Shown: piece by piece, positions 1 through 11,921 of the stretch
How positions within the stretch are numbered: the first letter of the stretch is position 1
Layout of the letters: every line of letters begins with the position of its first letter
From: Nemophila menziesii
Lineage: Eukaryota > Streptophyta > Magnoliopsida > Boraginales > Hydrophyllaceae
DNA length: 64,000 nt
Assembly: GCA_029959085.1 (NCBI GenBank)
Contig: JARWIR010000002.1
Location: 76,846,224 to 76,910,223, forward strand
Reading direction: 5' to 3'
Notes under the pieces: model-generated
The model's database searches: none
What the model saw: only the letters and a program-made list of their open reading frames with translations
Told to the model about the DNA's origin: nothing
Position numbers and translations under genes: made by a program

Positions 1-2
1 AT

Positions 3-718
3 TATGAAGATTCAACTCCTCCGAGGGATGGAAGAGATCAACCGGAAGAAGTAGTTGAGGAGGAGGTGTTGAAAGAAAATACTATTGATAGTGATATGAC
101 CACTGTGACGATTATAAATGGAGACCACCATGTGGTTGAGGATCTTGTTAGCATGATGGAAGAAGGAGTAGCAACGAAAATCCTAGAAATTGAAACTGAG
201 ATTGCTATTCCTATGGTGCGTGCACATGATCAAGATATTGAACGCAAAAAGGAAGAAGAGGTGAGCGAGATTAGAGAGATTCCACAACAAAAATATGATG
301 AGGTAATAGTGGAAGATTGGGTTGAAAGCGAAGATGAATGTGAAGTGGTTGAGGAATCAATTGAATAATTAAAGGTTCACAATAAAATAGAAGTTGAATC
401 TCCGCCACAAAAAGTTTACCAATTACCATCTCCACCAAGAATCTTGAATGAAAATAGAGCTGAAGAATCACCTCCTTCACCAACAAGGATCAATATGTGC
501 TATACAAGTAAGGTGCCACACCGCGAGAGTAAAGCGGCAAGAAGGAGCACCTACCCACCACATTTTAAAGAGGAACGCGAGATTGAAACAAGGAATAAAA
601 GTGAGCTTATACCGTTGAGAACGGTCATCTACTATCATGTGGTGGAAAATGAGTTTCATCGTGAAAATAAGAAGGCGAAACGAAGTACTTACCCACTCCT
701 TTCAAAGATCGATTGAAT
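3..718 (+). pseudogene. LTR-retrotransposon ORF fragment (acidic protein), one stop
   Basis: A single reading frame is open from the window edge to the stop at about 716-718, broken only by one in-frame TAA at 366-368. The product is very acidic in its first half (many Glu/Asp/Val) and becomes basic and Pro/Ser/Arg-rich in the second half, with a roughly repeated motif (RESKAARRSTYPP near 530-560 and RENKKAKRSTYPL near 660-705). No catalytic domain is visible. The sequence just downstream contains a block (853-873) like the 'cttcttgggaggcaaccca' sequence common downstream of the ORFs of plant Athila/Tat-type Gypsy elements. I therefore infer a 3' ORF of a decayed Gypsy-type element, cut off by the window start. 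Family assignment is tentative. Confidence 0.45.
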
Positions 719-1454
719 AAAATTCTAAGGGGGGAGGTTCTAAAGCTTACATGCCAAGGACGAGGCAAATTTAAGCGGAGGAGAACCGCAAAGGTCTCAA
801 TACCATCTTCATGGAACGTAAAGCGTCGAACTTAAAGACGTAATAAACAAAAGTGCTTCTTGGGAGACAACCCATGTTTTAATTTGCTTTAAGGTTTTTT
901 CAATTCCTAGTGTATATTATAAGTAATTGTTGAGTCCTTGCGTCTATTTTTAAGAAATGAGAAAGGTTGTGTGTTAAAGTGTGCATGAATTGAGTTTGGA
1001 GTGTTAAGAAATGACGAAAAAGAAAAATCTGCAGCACTGGCCGGCTAGCCGGTCATATGACCGGTATGCCGGTGGAGGAAAAACACGAGCCCTCGGGTCT
1101 ATGATTCGGGTTATTTGCCGAGAGGTAGAAAAAAATTCAAGAGCCGCACTGGTATACCGGTGATACCATGAACACTTACAACCACTTAATAACTCAAAAC
1201 CAAACAAATATCTTTTATCTTTTATTTTATGTATTTGCAATTACAACTACTTATTTATTGAACACTGGGGTTAGATAGTCCAATCCCTGAAAACAAAACC
1301 CGATTTATCGGAGTATTACTTGGACAACCGTACACTTGCGGTATTGTGGTTCCTTTTGTTTCAGTACTTAATTTTATAACACCCCATGACCCACCAACAC
1401 TCCTGTAGCAATGGGAATAAACTAAACTCTCGACATGTGTCCTAGTACTACAAA
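719..1454. other. Non-coding tail of the decayed LTR retrotransposon
   Basis: No credible gene. Includes the conserved-looking block at 853-873 and, at 1028-1172, a GC-rich patch with several inverted CCGGT/ACCGG words (for example 'gaccggtatgccggtgg' and 'ggtataccggtgatacc'). The rest is AT-rich. The abrupt change into copia coding sequence near 1455 marks a breakpoint. Confidence 0.4.
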
Positions 1455-2134
1455 AGAGAAACAATACCATATTCTAGTGTCATTCGTAGTCTTGTGTATG
1501 TTATGATGTGTACGAGACCAGACATATGTTATGCAATAGGTTTAGTTAGTCGTTTTCAATCGAACCCTGCACAAGAGCATTGGAAAGCTGTGAAAAGGAT
1601 ATTGAGATACCTAAAAGGCACTAAAGATCATGCCTTATGATTTCGTGGAGATAGATTACGCCTAGAAGGATATACAAATGTTGATTGGGCTGGTGATATA
1701 GATGGGCGTAAATCCACTTCAGGTTATGTATTCTTGGTGAATAATTACGCAATTTCATGGAGTAGCAAGAAACAAACCTGTGTAGCTTTGTCGATGATGG
1801 AAGCTGAATTCGTAGCATGCTCAGTCGCAGTTCAGGAAGCTGTTTGGTTAAAAAGGTTCTTTGAACATTTAGGATTCTCTGGTGATAGTGGGAGTACAAT
1901 TACAGTATACTGTGATAGTCAAGCTGCATAGGCTTATGTGAAAGATCCAAAATACCACAGCAGGACCAAACACATTGATATAAAGTATAACTTTGTTAGA
2001 GATATAATTGCACAAAAGGATGTTACTTTGCAATATATACCCACACGCAATATGCTTGCCGATCTATTCAGAAAAGCTATCCCAAGGGATGTATTCATGG
2101 ATCATGTTAGGTCTATAGGATTAAGCAAGATATA
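1455..2134 (+). pseudogene. Ty1/copia RT C-terminus and RNase H, two stops
   Basis: One frame reads through typical copia pol motifs. The end of reverse transcriptase appears as MCTRPDICYAIG at about 1506-1541. Then come an RNA-binding/RNase H segment with RYLKGT, YTNVDWAGDIDGRKSTSG and ALSMMEAEFVA, and the terminal KHIDIKYNFVRD ... ADLFRKA segment that ends copia polyproteins. Two in-frame stops, TGA at 1638-1640 and TAG at 1929-1931, make it non-functional. The 5' end (gag, protease, integrase and most of RT) is missing, with a breakpoint near 1455. The normal terminator is TAA at about 2133-2135. Homology to copia is clear; the clade is not determined. Confidence 0.9.
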
Positions 2135-2135
2135 A

Positions 2136-3190
2136 TGTATGCATTATTGCTAGTTTATGTGCATTTCATGTATATATTTCCATTAGTATGTTTATTTAAC
2201 TATTTATTTTAATAATATCATGTTTGATATGTATTATATTGCGTGTGATTTTGTAAGTATGTATGTCCTATAGACTGAGATTGGCCTTGTCACACGGGCA
2301 ATCGCCTTTGGCATAAGAAGTGTGCAAAGATGAGACTAACTCATTGTAGTGAAGAACCCTTAAGATAACTTGAGTTAAGATAGTCGCCTTAACTAAGTGT
2401 TAAGATGAGATCATAAACATGGATAAACCATGTTAAGATTATATTATGATCGAAGTAGAATCCACTGTCTACTTAGTCTATAATAGCCAGATATGAATTG
2501 CTTGATTGATTTCATAGGATGATTGATCGATCAAAGAATTCATCTTAGGCAACGAGGCTTGTCTAATTATATATTTGTATGGTATTTGTAAAATTGTGAC
2601 ATACAATTTGATATATATGAATAATACCATAACACGTGTGTCATACCACGTGTGCTTTCGACCAAAAAGAAGTGAAGAATTGATCCCTGTTTCTTCACTG
2701 TGTGATACCTTTGATTTGTGCCCTTATTACTTTTGACTATATCTTGATATCTTGATTAGGTGTATGCTACTTTGAACACATTACCAATGATCATGAATGA
2801 TTAGGTATAATGGGGTATGTTTGGGAAAGCAACCTAATCAATATAAAAGGATATAAGTGTAAAGGGAAGACTAGAATTGTGTATCAGATGTGTGCTTGCA
2901 GGTTAACCGATCATGTAAGTCAATAAAGACTATAACATGGTAGTGAGACATATAAACGAAATGACAGTAAACTCTTTTTTCACATAGAAGTTGTGATATA
3001 CATCTGAAGGGGTCAGAGTTACTGTAATGTGATACAACATATTGTTAGTCTGGGGCCTTGCAGGATACGTAACGGATGAGAACTATTTTGAGCAACTATG
3101 TACCCTAACAGATTATTAGTAATGTATGCTCGTATGCTTGCTGGTCGCACGACGTATTTGCCAAGTATGATGATATTTTGATTCAAGTGT
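2136..3190 (+). other. Copia 3' non-coding region / probable 3' LTR (left part)
   Basis: No ORF. It follows directly on the copia terminator, so it should hold the polypurine tract and the start of the 3' LTR, but I cannot fix the LTR boundary without the partner LTR. It is interrupted at 3190/3191 by the CACTA element. The sequence after that element (7575-8110) probably continues the same non-coding region. Confidence 0.35.
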
Positions 3191-3209
3191 CACTACATGA
3201 AAATTGTCA

Positions 3210-3750
3210 TTTAGTGACGTTCTTTTAGCGACGCGCCACGATTGCGTCCCTAAAAAATTATAATTAGGGACGCAAATTCAGAAGCATCCTTATATACATG
3301 TATGTCGACGCAATTCTTTATGTGTCACCAAATACACATTAATTAGGGACGCGACTAGTTAAGCGTCAGCATTAAGTTTGTTATAGCGACACTTTTATTA
3401 CACGCATCTCTGTTTCTATTTTAATATGGCGCCAGTATGTAAGCGTCGATATTGATACACTAAATAGGGGACGCATCTACGAAAGCGTCGATATTATACA
3501 CTAAATAGGGGACACATCTATGAAAGCGTCGCTATTGATACACTATATAGGGGACACGTCTATTAAAGCGTCGATATTGATACACTAAACAGGGGACACA
3601 TCTATTAAAGCGTCGATATTCGGTCTAGCGTCGATATTCAGTCTGTTATAACAAGATTCTTATTGCACGCGTCTCTATTTATTGTTGATATTAAAACACT
3701 AAATTGAGGGCTGATTTAGTTAAGCGTCGACAATATTGATACACAAAATA
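3210..3750. repeat. CACTA left subterminal repeats
   Basis: About eight degenerate copies of a unit containing 'aaagcgtcgatattgatacac' and 'taggggacacatctat', spaced roughly 60 bp apart. This arrangement is typical of the subterminal transposase-binding region of CACTA elements. Confidence 0.7.
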
Positions 3751-4356
3751 GGAAGTCGGTAGTATTTTTGCAATATATAAATAAATTATAAAAATATATT
3801 AATCATATGATCTCTATTTATTTTAATTAAACTATAAAATAAAATATTGTTTTATTTATAATATATTTAGGCAAATAAATTATTTGTATATAATATTCAA
3901 TATTCTTTTTAATTTTTTTTTAATTTACTAATTTGAATAAAAATATTGATTTAATTATATATAATATATAATATACTTAATATTATAAATATAATTTTTT
4001 TACCTAATATGATTATCAATTTTGTTTTATTACTTAAAAAATAATATATTATTATAATATTATCTAAATTAAAATCACAATAAATAAAATAATAAAATTT
4101 TAAAATTAAAAACAAAGATAACCGATTGTTTTTTTCTACCGACCGGATAGCTTTAAAAAAATAATTAAAACATAAAACCTCAAACCCATCTTCAATTTCG
4201 ATTTATTTTATATTTGTCAAACCTAACTCTTCCCAAATTTTTTTGTTCCAATCCACATCCCAATTCTTATTTTACTAAAATGAAGAAATTCTTAGTACCC
4301 AACCCAGCAGCCGGTCTCTTGCACAGATAACATCGCCGCAGAAGAATCATCCTCCA

Positions 4357-4731
4357 ACTTGTGGTGTTCTACACTATGGCAAGTCATGGTTAGCTTCGCT
4401 ACCGTGATTAAGTACCTCCTGGTTCTTGGTTTGTGTACATGTCATGTTGGTGTTGTTATTTTCACGGGGGTTAGGAAAGGTGTGAGGGGTTTTGTGTTTG
4501 ATGTTGTTTCACTTTGGAGGACTAATAAGACATGCGATCTACGAACGAATTGGTGTACTCTCTCGATGACTAACACATCTTGCAAGTTACGACGGCTACA
4601 ATGGAATAATCGGATGATAGATATTCTGATAGGTATTCTGGATAATTTCTCTTATGTACATATTGTTAATTTAAATAATCGTTGTAATAACTCCGTTTAA
4701 CTTAATAAGAGTGGATTTCGACCAAAAAAAA
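4357..4731 (+). mobile_element. Short 5'-truncated LINE insertion with 17-bp target duplication
   Basis: A 375-bp insert ends in 'ggatttcgacc' plus a run of nine A and is bounded by perfect 17-bp direct repeats AGAAGAATCATCCTCCA (4340-4356 and 4732-4748). This is the signature of target-primed LINE retroposition. An open frame through it (4359-4700) has no recognisable domain and is treated as chance or as a LINE 3' remnant. Confidence 0.8.
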
Positions 4732-4916
4732 AGAAGAATCATCCTCCACCATTATCAACGCTGCTGGTTGCGCTATCAAGATAAATGAACCATCGAAGAA
4801 CCCAAATTAAGGTACAAAAATTAAATTTTCCATTAAAACTCTACAAACTAAAAATATATATTTTAATTTAATTTCAACCTTCTCTTATCATTTTTGCAAG
4901 TTTTCCTATGAACAGT

Positions 4917-4937
4917 CTTTGTCTAAAAAAAAAATAA
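4917..4937 (+). mobile_element. 21-bp poly(A) micro-insertion with 13-bp duplication
   Basis: The 21 bases 'ctttgtct' + A10 + 'taa' are flanked by perfect 13-bp direct repeats TCCTATGAACAGT (4904-4916, 4938-4950). This is best read as a LINE-type insertion truncated to little more than its tail. A small tandem duplication plus A-run growth is the alternative. Confidence 0.6.
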
Positions 4938-5022
4938 TCCTATGAACAGTGATCCTCTTAGAATAGCATTGGATGCTTTTACGTTTGAAAAGTGATGCTA
5001 GAATATATAGCGTCTATGGAAG

Positions 5023-5578
5023 TTTTTTTTTTTTTTTTGTTTTGTCAAAATACTTTAATTAAAATAGAAATAGTCATTACAAATCAGAATAGTTCTCACC
5101 CAATCCCCCTAGAGGGTAGGGTATTAAACAAAAACTTAGCGAGTTGGTTAGGATGGTTTTTCACCCAATCCCAAGGCAATAAACCGGATAGCTGTTGCCT
5201 CGCGACCCAATCCGCACTCGTATTTTCTAATCTACGGATAAAAAAAAAATATACTACTATATTACAGCAAAAATGTTTAACATCTTGTAGATAAGTATTG
5301 AGCCTTGCATTTGGAGTAGCTTTAGTGTTTTTGAGCATTTCCACCACTTCTTTGTTGTCACTTAACACTCTAATCTCTCCTCGATGGAAGTTTACAGCTG
5401 AATTAGGGCCATTCCTTACTCCAATAAGCTCGGCTTCAATAGGGCTGTTACACAAAAATGTTTGAGTATGACCATGAATTAGTTTTCCTGTTCTATCATG
5501 TATTAAACAAGCTGTAGAAGCTTTGTAGTCTTCTTTAAATGAAGCATTAGAATATACTACAATTGTATTATCATTCAT
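5023..5578 (-). pseudogene. 5'-truncated LINE with RNase H domain (RVT_3-like)
   Basis: A 160-codon minus-strand frame (5578 to 5096) contains RNase H-like motifs of plant L1-type LINEs: VVYSNASF near the start (the usual DASF has Asn instead of Asp at the first catalytic position), SPIEAELIGV (Glu motif), VLSDNKEVV (second Asp) and RRLENTSADWVAR near the end. Downstream on the minus strand the element runs to a poly(A) tail, visible on the plus strand as a T run at 5023-5038. The upstream RT and endonuclease are missing, so this is a 5'-truncated copy nested in the CACTA element. The Asn in place of the first Asp suggests it is dead. No target duplication was found. Confidence 0.7.
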
Positions 5579-6450
5579 ATTAATGTTCCATAAATCACAT
5601 CTACATTTACCTGTAATATTGCTTTGTTCCTCTTTTTTGTTTACCTGTTGTTCTTGGTTTTATATGATAAGTGGTTCAAGTATTAAGCTTTGCTTATTTT
5701 CATATTGTTTAGCCTCAGAAATTTGTATTGTACAAAGAAAGTATTCATCATAGGCATTTAACCCTTGTTTCAGAGTGAACAATTTTCTTTTATTACTGTA
5801 TTGTTTGATTATTCTTTTTGGCAGTAATATCAATTTAGCGCAAGGCTGGAGATGGCCTAATATACAAAAGAAAAAAAATCCTTATTCAAAACTTCATTAA
5901 GCCAAACTTTTCCTTAATGTTTCAATCTTATAAAGGTACACCTTTTACAACTTTAATTAATTTTAGATAAAAGTTCAAAAAATTATAAAATAATAAGATT
6001 TTTTTAATTGCTTGCACAATTATATTTTTTGTGGTTTCTAGTTTCAGTTGTAAGTATATTTTTGGCTTGTTAGCCTGTTTTATCTTGAAAATTCTGTCGG
6101 GCTTTAGTCAAATAACTATCCTTTTCCTCACATATAATTACATGAACTGTTTTGGCTACATGAGAAGTTAAAGTCTATAAAATGCAGGTTAATACTTTAA
6201 TTTTAAATTGTGAAAGAGTTTTAGATATATTTATATCATATGCTTTCCTAGATTGCTAATTTCTATTCTTAATAATGTGTTAGGGGATTGAGAAAAGCTC
6301 TCGTTTATGAATTTTTACTGGAACTGATATCGAATAGTTGTTGTATCATTAGAGGACTCATACTGATGTAACTAACTGGAGCACGGGTAATTTCGTCAAC
6401 TGCATTCACAATCCAGTTTGTGTGAGAATTGTTGTAAGAAACATATAAAA

Positions 6451-6597
6451 ATGTTGGATTTTCAGTTGAACAATCTTGTGTATCTTTTTTGCAAACCAGA
6501 TAAAAATCAAGTTGCTAAAACTGAAAAGAAACTGTATGATCAATTTTTTGAGAATCATGATGCTCTTCGTGATCAAGTATATAGTTACTGTAAATAG
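6451..6597 (+). other. 48-codon ORF, possible captured exon
   Basis: Too short for routine ORF calling. It reads ATG at 6451 to TAG at 6595-6597, with a charged, gene-like composition (KTEKKLYDQFFENHDALRDQ), unlike the AT-rich translation around it. It lies inside the CACTA element, which as a class can carry host gene fragments. No family is recognised and there is no proof of expression; it could be chance. Confidence 0.2.
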
Positions 6598-7149
6598 TGC
6601 ATCTACACTTCTCGGTTTCAGAAAAGTTTGATCATCTGATAAAGAATTTGGCTCAAACATCTCAATTAACATTTGGGGATTATAAAGCAGTAGTAGAAAA
6701 AAACTATGTTAAGATTCTCTTTGAGTAAGTTTTTTAAACAGTTAAATTATTGGCCAAACCTGCGAATTATTCATGAACAATAACTATCTGTTAAACTGTT
6801 TGATATGTTATAGATGATGGAGCTACAAGAACAACAACCCGTACAAACAATATTGTAAGTTGTAATTTTTTTCCAGGTAGTAAGATTTAATTAAATTGAT
6901 ATGGCAATAAATATTTTTAGCAGTATGATTTTATTCTAAGTTTTTCTCTTATAACTTGAATATTTTTGTAGGATTGTGCATAGATGGATGTTGAAGCATT
7001 TCTTGACCGTTTTAGAAAATATAGTGCCTTCGCATTTGTTGAGAAATTGTAAAAAGTTTTAGTTCATGTATAAACAAGTTTCAAATATGCACTTTCTCTG
7101 TCTTATTCCAGGATGAATTATGTGTTTGGCATTTATTTATATAATTAGC

Positions 7150-7560
7150 GCCAAAGGGTCTGTGCGATGACATTTAATCCAACCATTTGCCGACGCTATG
7201 TGGTAAAGCGTCCGCAAAACTTATAAACCATTTGCCGACGCTATGTGGTAAAGCGTCCATAAAACCTATAACCATTTGCCGACGCGGAGTGGTAAAGCGT
7301 CCACAAAACGATAACCATTTGCCGACTCTAAGCGGCAAAGCGTCCGCAAATTCTATAAAACATTTGCCGACGCTTTTGGTATAGGCGACGCTGTATTATA
7401 CATGCCCCTAATAACAAACCGGAATAGAGACGATGTACCAAAAGCGTCGGTATTTCAAAAACGACGCTCGCATAGACGACGCTGGTTTGAGCGTTGGCAA
7501 TATGTATGGCGACGCGCCGATAGCATCGCCGAAGGCCAAAAATTGCGTCGTCAAATCCTT
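7150..7560. repeat. CACTA right subterminal repeats
   Basis: Five to six near-tandem ~50-bp units of the form 'atttgccgacgctatgtggtaaagcgtcc' run from about 7178 to 7390, followed by further cgacgc/gcgtcg words up to the right TIR. An ORF translated across this array (7187-7384) is an artefact of the repeat. Confidence 0.7.
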
Positions 7561-7574
7561 ATTTTTTTGTAGTG

Positions 7575-8327
7575 ATGGAAGAGATATGATGTAATAAGAT
7601 GTGAATTATATGGATAAGATGTAACTTCATCATAGGCGAGTGAGAATGATAGAAATAAATAAAATAAATATATATTATATTCATTTATTTATTATTTAGT
7701 TCGCCAATAATTAGTTATATATTTAATTTTGAAGTTGGAATTCAAAATAGAGTTGGGAGTTGTTATATTACGTAGGTTTATAATACATCAACACCTCACC
7801 CATTTTTATTAGATAATAACAAACTCTCTGATAAAGTGATAGAAGTCATATATAACTCTATCAATCTAATTTCATTATACGCTTTATTATTCTTCCTTTT
7901 TGGTGTCACACACAAAAATCACAGTAAATATCTGAGACTCGTAGGTTGTGAACAAAGGTTTTTTTTCATTGTAAGAAGATCAGTGATCGAAACAATCCAA
8001 TCACATTGATTTCTATTGCTCTTTAAGAAGTAATACAATTAAATCCTCTTGTAATATTTATTTTTTTAATTTACATTCTTTCCGTTTACCTTTTTATCTT
8101 CAACTCCAAATGATCCTTTCCTCTATATTTTTCGTTTGATTAGGAAGTTTTTTCCTCTAAGTTCATGGTGGGAGTTCTTTTATTTTATTTACGTAGCTTA
8201 TATTACTACATCTTCTTTCCTTTTCTTTGCAAAAGCATGACCCTTTTTCATGAAATGGACTACCGTTTTTCTTTTTGTTATTTCGGAATGATTAGTGGAT
8301 AACAGTACCATGTGGCAAATATTAAGG
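7575..8327. other. Non-coding; probable right part of the interrupted copia LTR
   Basis: No gene. Between about 7800 and 8100 the sequence looks LTR-like ('caatctaatttcattatacgc', 'cctcttgtaatatttatttttttaatttac', pyrimidine-rich end). It plausibly continues the copia LTR split by the CACTA insertion, but no boundary can be shown from one copy. Confidence 0.3.
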
Positions 8328-8565
8328 TGTCGCTTATTTTTTTTAAGTAATAAATGCTGAATACTGAATGAAAATCTGAATATAACTTATTCTGTTAAGA
8401 GGCAGTGTCTGGATGATTCCGACTTAGTTTAAAATCTTAATGAAACAGACTAGTTAAGAGTTATTCAGATCTGAATTGGTCAGGAAAAACAAACAGTCTG
8501 ATTTATCTAGTGTCTTAATGAACCAGATTCAGATCTCATTAAGTGCAAACAAACAACCCCTAAGC
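8328..8565. mobile_element. MITE-like element (hAT-like ends)
   Basis: The ends form an imperfect inverted repeat: 'aggtgtcgcttattt' on the left against the reverse complement of the right end, 'aggggttgtttgttt' (11 of 15 match). The interior is full of short words TTAATGA, CAGATTCAGATCT and TCTTAATGAACCAGA in both orientations, as in known plant hAT-type MITEs. No 8-bp duplication is preserved, so the limits are approximate. Confidence 0.4.
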
Positions 8566-9299
8566 CATATATCACCCATCAATTTTCTTTTTATATTAAA
8601 CTGTCTTTCACACTAAAGCAGATGGATATATTTTAACAAATCTTAAGCAATTCATAAGTTCATAAGTTCATAAGTTCAGTTATCCAGTAACAGATCTTTA
8701 AGCTTTGAGTCACATGCAAAACTTAATCTATACATCTAAAAAATTAAAACCCTCTAAAGCACGTAAAACTCATCGTTAGTTTTTTTGTGTTTAATAGAAG
8801 CCTTTATGTTATGTAGTAAGATTTTGACTATTGAAATAAACATGAACTTAAATAAGGTTATTTACCTAAAATATTTGATATAATATTAATCTCAATTAAT
8901 TAAAGATTCGTGCCGATAACGTATTATAAATTAACGACGACAAATTGGAATATAGAGAAATATAATCTCGTATTATTATGTAGAATTTAGAATGGTTACA
9001 ATAAGATATGAGTGTTGTAATATATATAGAAAATCGTAAGTAGCTGTGCAGCTATTAGCTTAAACTGCTACGAGGCTTAAGCTGTTGCACAACTGTACGT
9101 ACTGCAAGTCACTTATACACGTTACTACTTTATCGGGTATAACGTTGGTGTATATCCACTTAATATAATATTTTATAACAAATTTTATTTCATAGGTGGG
9201 ATTAATCAATTTGGATTCTAAACTTCGTTGATTTTTGGACTTTTTATATTATTATATTTGAATATATTGGAAAGCCGTTTTAAACTTTACTAAAAAAAA
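8566..9299. other. AT-rich intergenic DNA
   Basis: No ORF or repeat that I can identify, apart from a triplicated 'cataagtt' run near 8651-8680. Confidence 0.3.
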
Positions 9300-9601
9300 G
9301 TCATTTTTAACGGTAAGGAAATTTATCACTAAAAGTCTTGATTTTGCCGCTAATAGACATTAGCGGCAAAAGTCGGTGCTATTTGTTTGCCACAATAAGT
9401 TTGTCTCTAAAGATACTTTTTGTAGCAAATTATTTTTGCCTCTAGAGACATTATCTGTAGCGTCAAATATTGACTCTAAAAAGATAATTAGAGGTCATTT
9501 TGATGTTACCGTAGTAAATTTTGCCGTTAAATATATTATTAAAGATTATTTTAGTGTTGCCGCAATATATGTCGTCCCTAGTAATACTATTTGTTGTAGT
9601 G
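9300..9601. repeat. CACTA-like terminal fragment
   Basis: The sequence ends 'tttgttgtagtg' at about 9601, matching a CACTA right terminus. It is preceded by repeated 'ttgccgcta', 'tagagac', 'ttgccgtta' words like a subterminal region, and includes an inverted pair around 'ttttgccgctaatagacattagcggcaaaa' (9344-9372). No matching left end is visible, so this is a fragment. The open frame through it (9376-9606) is not believed to be a gene. Confidence 0.4.
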
Positions 9602-9892
9602 CTTAGAGACATTGACTCGAGTTGAATCTATATCGCTTAAAAAAAGAAATAAAGTTTTGGTCAATTAAGCTAATTCTAACTTGTTGGACTTAATATACTT
9701 CACTCCTCTCTATTTTACTCTACTCTACTTCATGTGTATGATAACATTAACAAGTTGCGGTGCTATATCATAAAAGTTGAATTCAAACATGTGTAAAATA
9801 GATATACGTAATCTATAAATACTTTTAAAACACCTTATCTTATGCGAGCCTTAATCAGTAGAGTTTTACCTTTTATTTTTAGGTTATTGTTA

Positions 9893-11880
9893 TTTTTTTG
9901 TCGATCGTAAGAGCAGCTGTAACTATTACAAATCTCAGCCAATTCCAAGTTTCGAGAAGCCGACCCCAAGTCCAAAGGGTTAATGTGTACTGACGTCGAT
10001 TGCCTAGCTTTACACACGGCACTGTCAGCCAGACCGTTCAATATTCGCGGAAGATGTTTGAAGAAGACAAACCCGTGCTCCTCAGCCATCTTAAGGATCC
10101 ACTTGATGAAAGGTCGGACTTTCCACCATGTTGCTGGCAACGACTTAATTCCTTGAATCAGATCAAGGTTGTCTGAACAGATGACGTCCTTACTTCCTGG
10201 GTGCTCCAGGCTAAGTCGGGTAGTTTCCAGGACTGATAGCTTCCTCTTCAGCCGCCGAATCTGTCCAGATAGGTTTAGAGAAGGTGGCTCTCTAACCTGT
10301 ATGAGTATCCCGCTTAACTATTCCAATTCCACTTTGTTCGTTTGTCGTTTTGAAGGAGGCATCACATGTATAAATAAAGATAGCGTTGTTGAAATCCTCG
10401 TCCCGTTGAGGGTCAGGAACTGGAACTCTCGCTACTGATGGAGCCGGAAAAGGTGGGTAATCCCAATTGGCTCCAAAGAGATCCGTCATTCCTGCATTAA
10501 TCGGAAAAAAACCGTTTGTGGGTGGGTATGTACTTGATCATGTACCATTTTCATTTTTGCTTTCCAAATGTTCCACAATGTCAGTTGTAAGTAAGCTATT
10601 AGAATATTTTCTTCCCATATTGTGTTGTCCATTGTGTCTCAAAGAGTGGAGATCCAGTCTCCAATTGAAGTAGGATCGTGCTCCAGAATTTTAAACTGTA
10701 ATGCTATTCCTGCCCAGACTTGTTTAGAAAAATTACAAGAGAGTAGCATATGTACCACCGTATCAGTCGAATTTTCACACCATATACAATATTTACTGTC
10801 GCCACAGTGACGTCTGAATAAATTAAGTTTGGTAGGAATAATGTTACGACGCGCCTTCCAGTTAAAAGATCGCACTTTATTAGGAACATTGGATTTCCAA
10901 ATCCTATTCCATAGTTTCGGGTTATTAAGTTCAGCTTGTAGCGAAGTTTGTGCAGTTCCGACCATTTCAAGTTGTGACAGAATTTTGTATCCCGTTTTAG
11001 CAGTATAAACACCAGATTTAGTAAATGGTCATATGAACGTGTCCTGGCCTTCCGTATCCAATAGAGGAATTCTCGCCACTTCTCCGTGTACTGGAAGAGT
11101 TAGTGTGCTATCTATCACAGCCCAGTCCCAGCTATTCTTTTGTGTTGTCACCAGCTGGTTGACCGTTTCAATATTGGTTTCCTTCGGACTGTCTTTAATT
11201 ATCCCATAAGGCAACCATTTATGTTTCCAAATACTAGTAGATTCCCCGTTCCCTATTTGAATGCAACCATGTTCAACCAATAGGTTCCTACCTTCCAGTA
11301 AACTAGCCCAAGACCAGGTACGACTCTGCCGTAATTTCACATCAAGAAAGTTACTGTGAGGAAAATAGATACCTTTTAGTACTCGGAATGCTAGTAAGTC
11401 CGGATTACTAAGAATCCTCCAGGCCTGTGCTGGTAAAAGTGCCCTGTTGGCCCTTTTTCTCTAAATCTCATTCCTCCAACCACTTTGGCCGCTGTCATCT
11501 TTTCCCAGTCAAGCCAGTGAATTTTACATTTACCGAGAGAGCTCCACCAAAACCGTGCAATTATGGATGATATTTTCCTGCAAAAACCAATAGGAAATGA
11601 AAAAATAGACATAGCGTAACAAAATCGTCTGCAGTATTGCTTTGATATAAGTATTTTTTTTCCTCCTTCTGATAAAAGTTTAGCAATCCATCCTTGGGCT
11701 TTGTTGTAGACCTTTTCAACTATCCAAGCCAGTGTACCCATCCTAGATCTTTTATGACACAGTAGTATCCCCAAGTCCCTAGATTCGGCAATTTGTAGAG
11801 TTGAGACAACCTGTTGCCGTATGTTATCCGGTGTTTGTTTAATAAAGCAAACATAAGATTTTTTATAGTTAACCTTCTGG
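9893..11880 (-). pseudogene. 5'-truncated L1-type LINE (RT C-terminus, zf-RVT, RNase H), frameshifted
   Basis: Successive minus-strand frames carry the end of a plant LINE ORF2. From high to low coordinates they are: the post-catalytic RT region (LLCHKRSRMGTLAWIVEKV ... WIAKLLSEGGKKILIS, 11774-11391), the GNGESTSIWKHKWLP segment (11340-11029), a zf-RVT zinc-binding segment (IWKSNVPNKVRSFNWKA ... CIWCENSTDTVVHMLLSC, 10965-10639), the RNase H start (YTCDASFKTTNEQSGIGIV, 10489-10292) and the RNase H end (LPRILNGLADSAVCKAR, ~10140). At least three or four frameshifts or stops separate them. The tail is the A-rich tract complementary to the T run at 9893-9899, preceded by 'gatcgac', similar to other LINE ends in the window. 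The catalytic FADD box and all upstream parts are missing; the 5' limit is near 11880. Confidence 0.85.
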
Positions 11881-11912
11881 TGTGAGCATTGACAGTAAAT
11901 ATTAATGCATTA

Positions 11913-11921
11913 TATGTTTTA
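11913..11921. repeat. Target site duplication of MULE-A, left copy
   Basis: TATGTTTTA, identical to 20100-20108. Nine base pairs is the duplication length typical of Mutator-like elements. Confidence 0.9.

Larger units (their letters stand above)
3191..7574. mobile_element. Non-autonomous CACTA (En/Spm) DNA transposon
   Basis: The left end begins CACTACATGAAAATT and the right end finishes TTTTTTTGTAGTG, whose reverse complement begins CACTACAAAAAAATAAG. This is the diagnostic CACTA terminal inverted repeat. Both ends carry dense subterminal repeats built on 'gcgtcg/cgacgc' words (3210-3750 and 7150-7560), as expected for transposase-binding subterminal regions. No TNPD/TNPA-type transposase is visible in the 4.4 kb, so it is non-autonomous. 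The flanking trinucleotides (tgt on the left, atg on the right) do not match, so the target duplication has decayed or the ends have recombined. The interior holds several nested LINE-derived insertions. Confidence 0.75.

Noticed and set aside
1004..1470. Minus-strand ORFs at 1004-1240 and 1255-1470
   Set aside because: They cross the breakpoint and GC-rich palindromes between two retrotransposon remnants and show no motifs.
4359..4700. 113-codon plus-strand ORF
   Set aside because: It begins and ends almost exactly with a LINE tail insertion bounded by 17-bp duplications and has no recognisable domain.
7187..7384. 65-codon repetitive ORF
   Set aside because: Translation of the CACTA right subterminal repeats.
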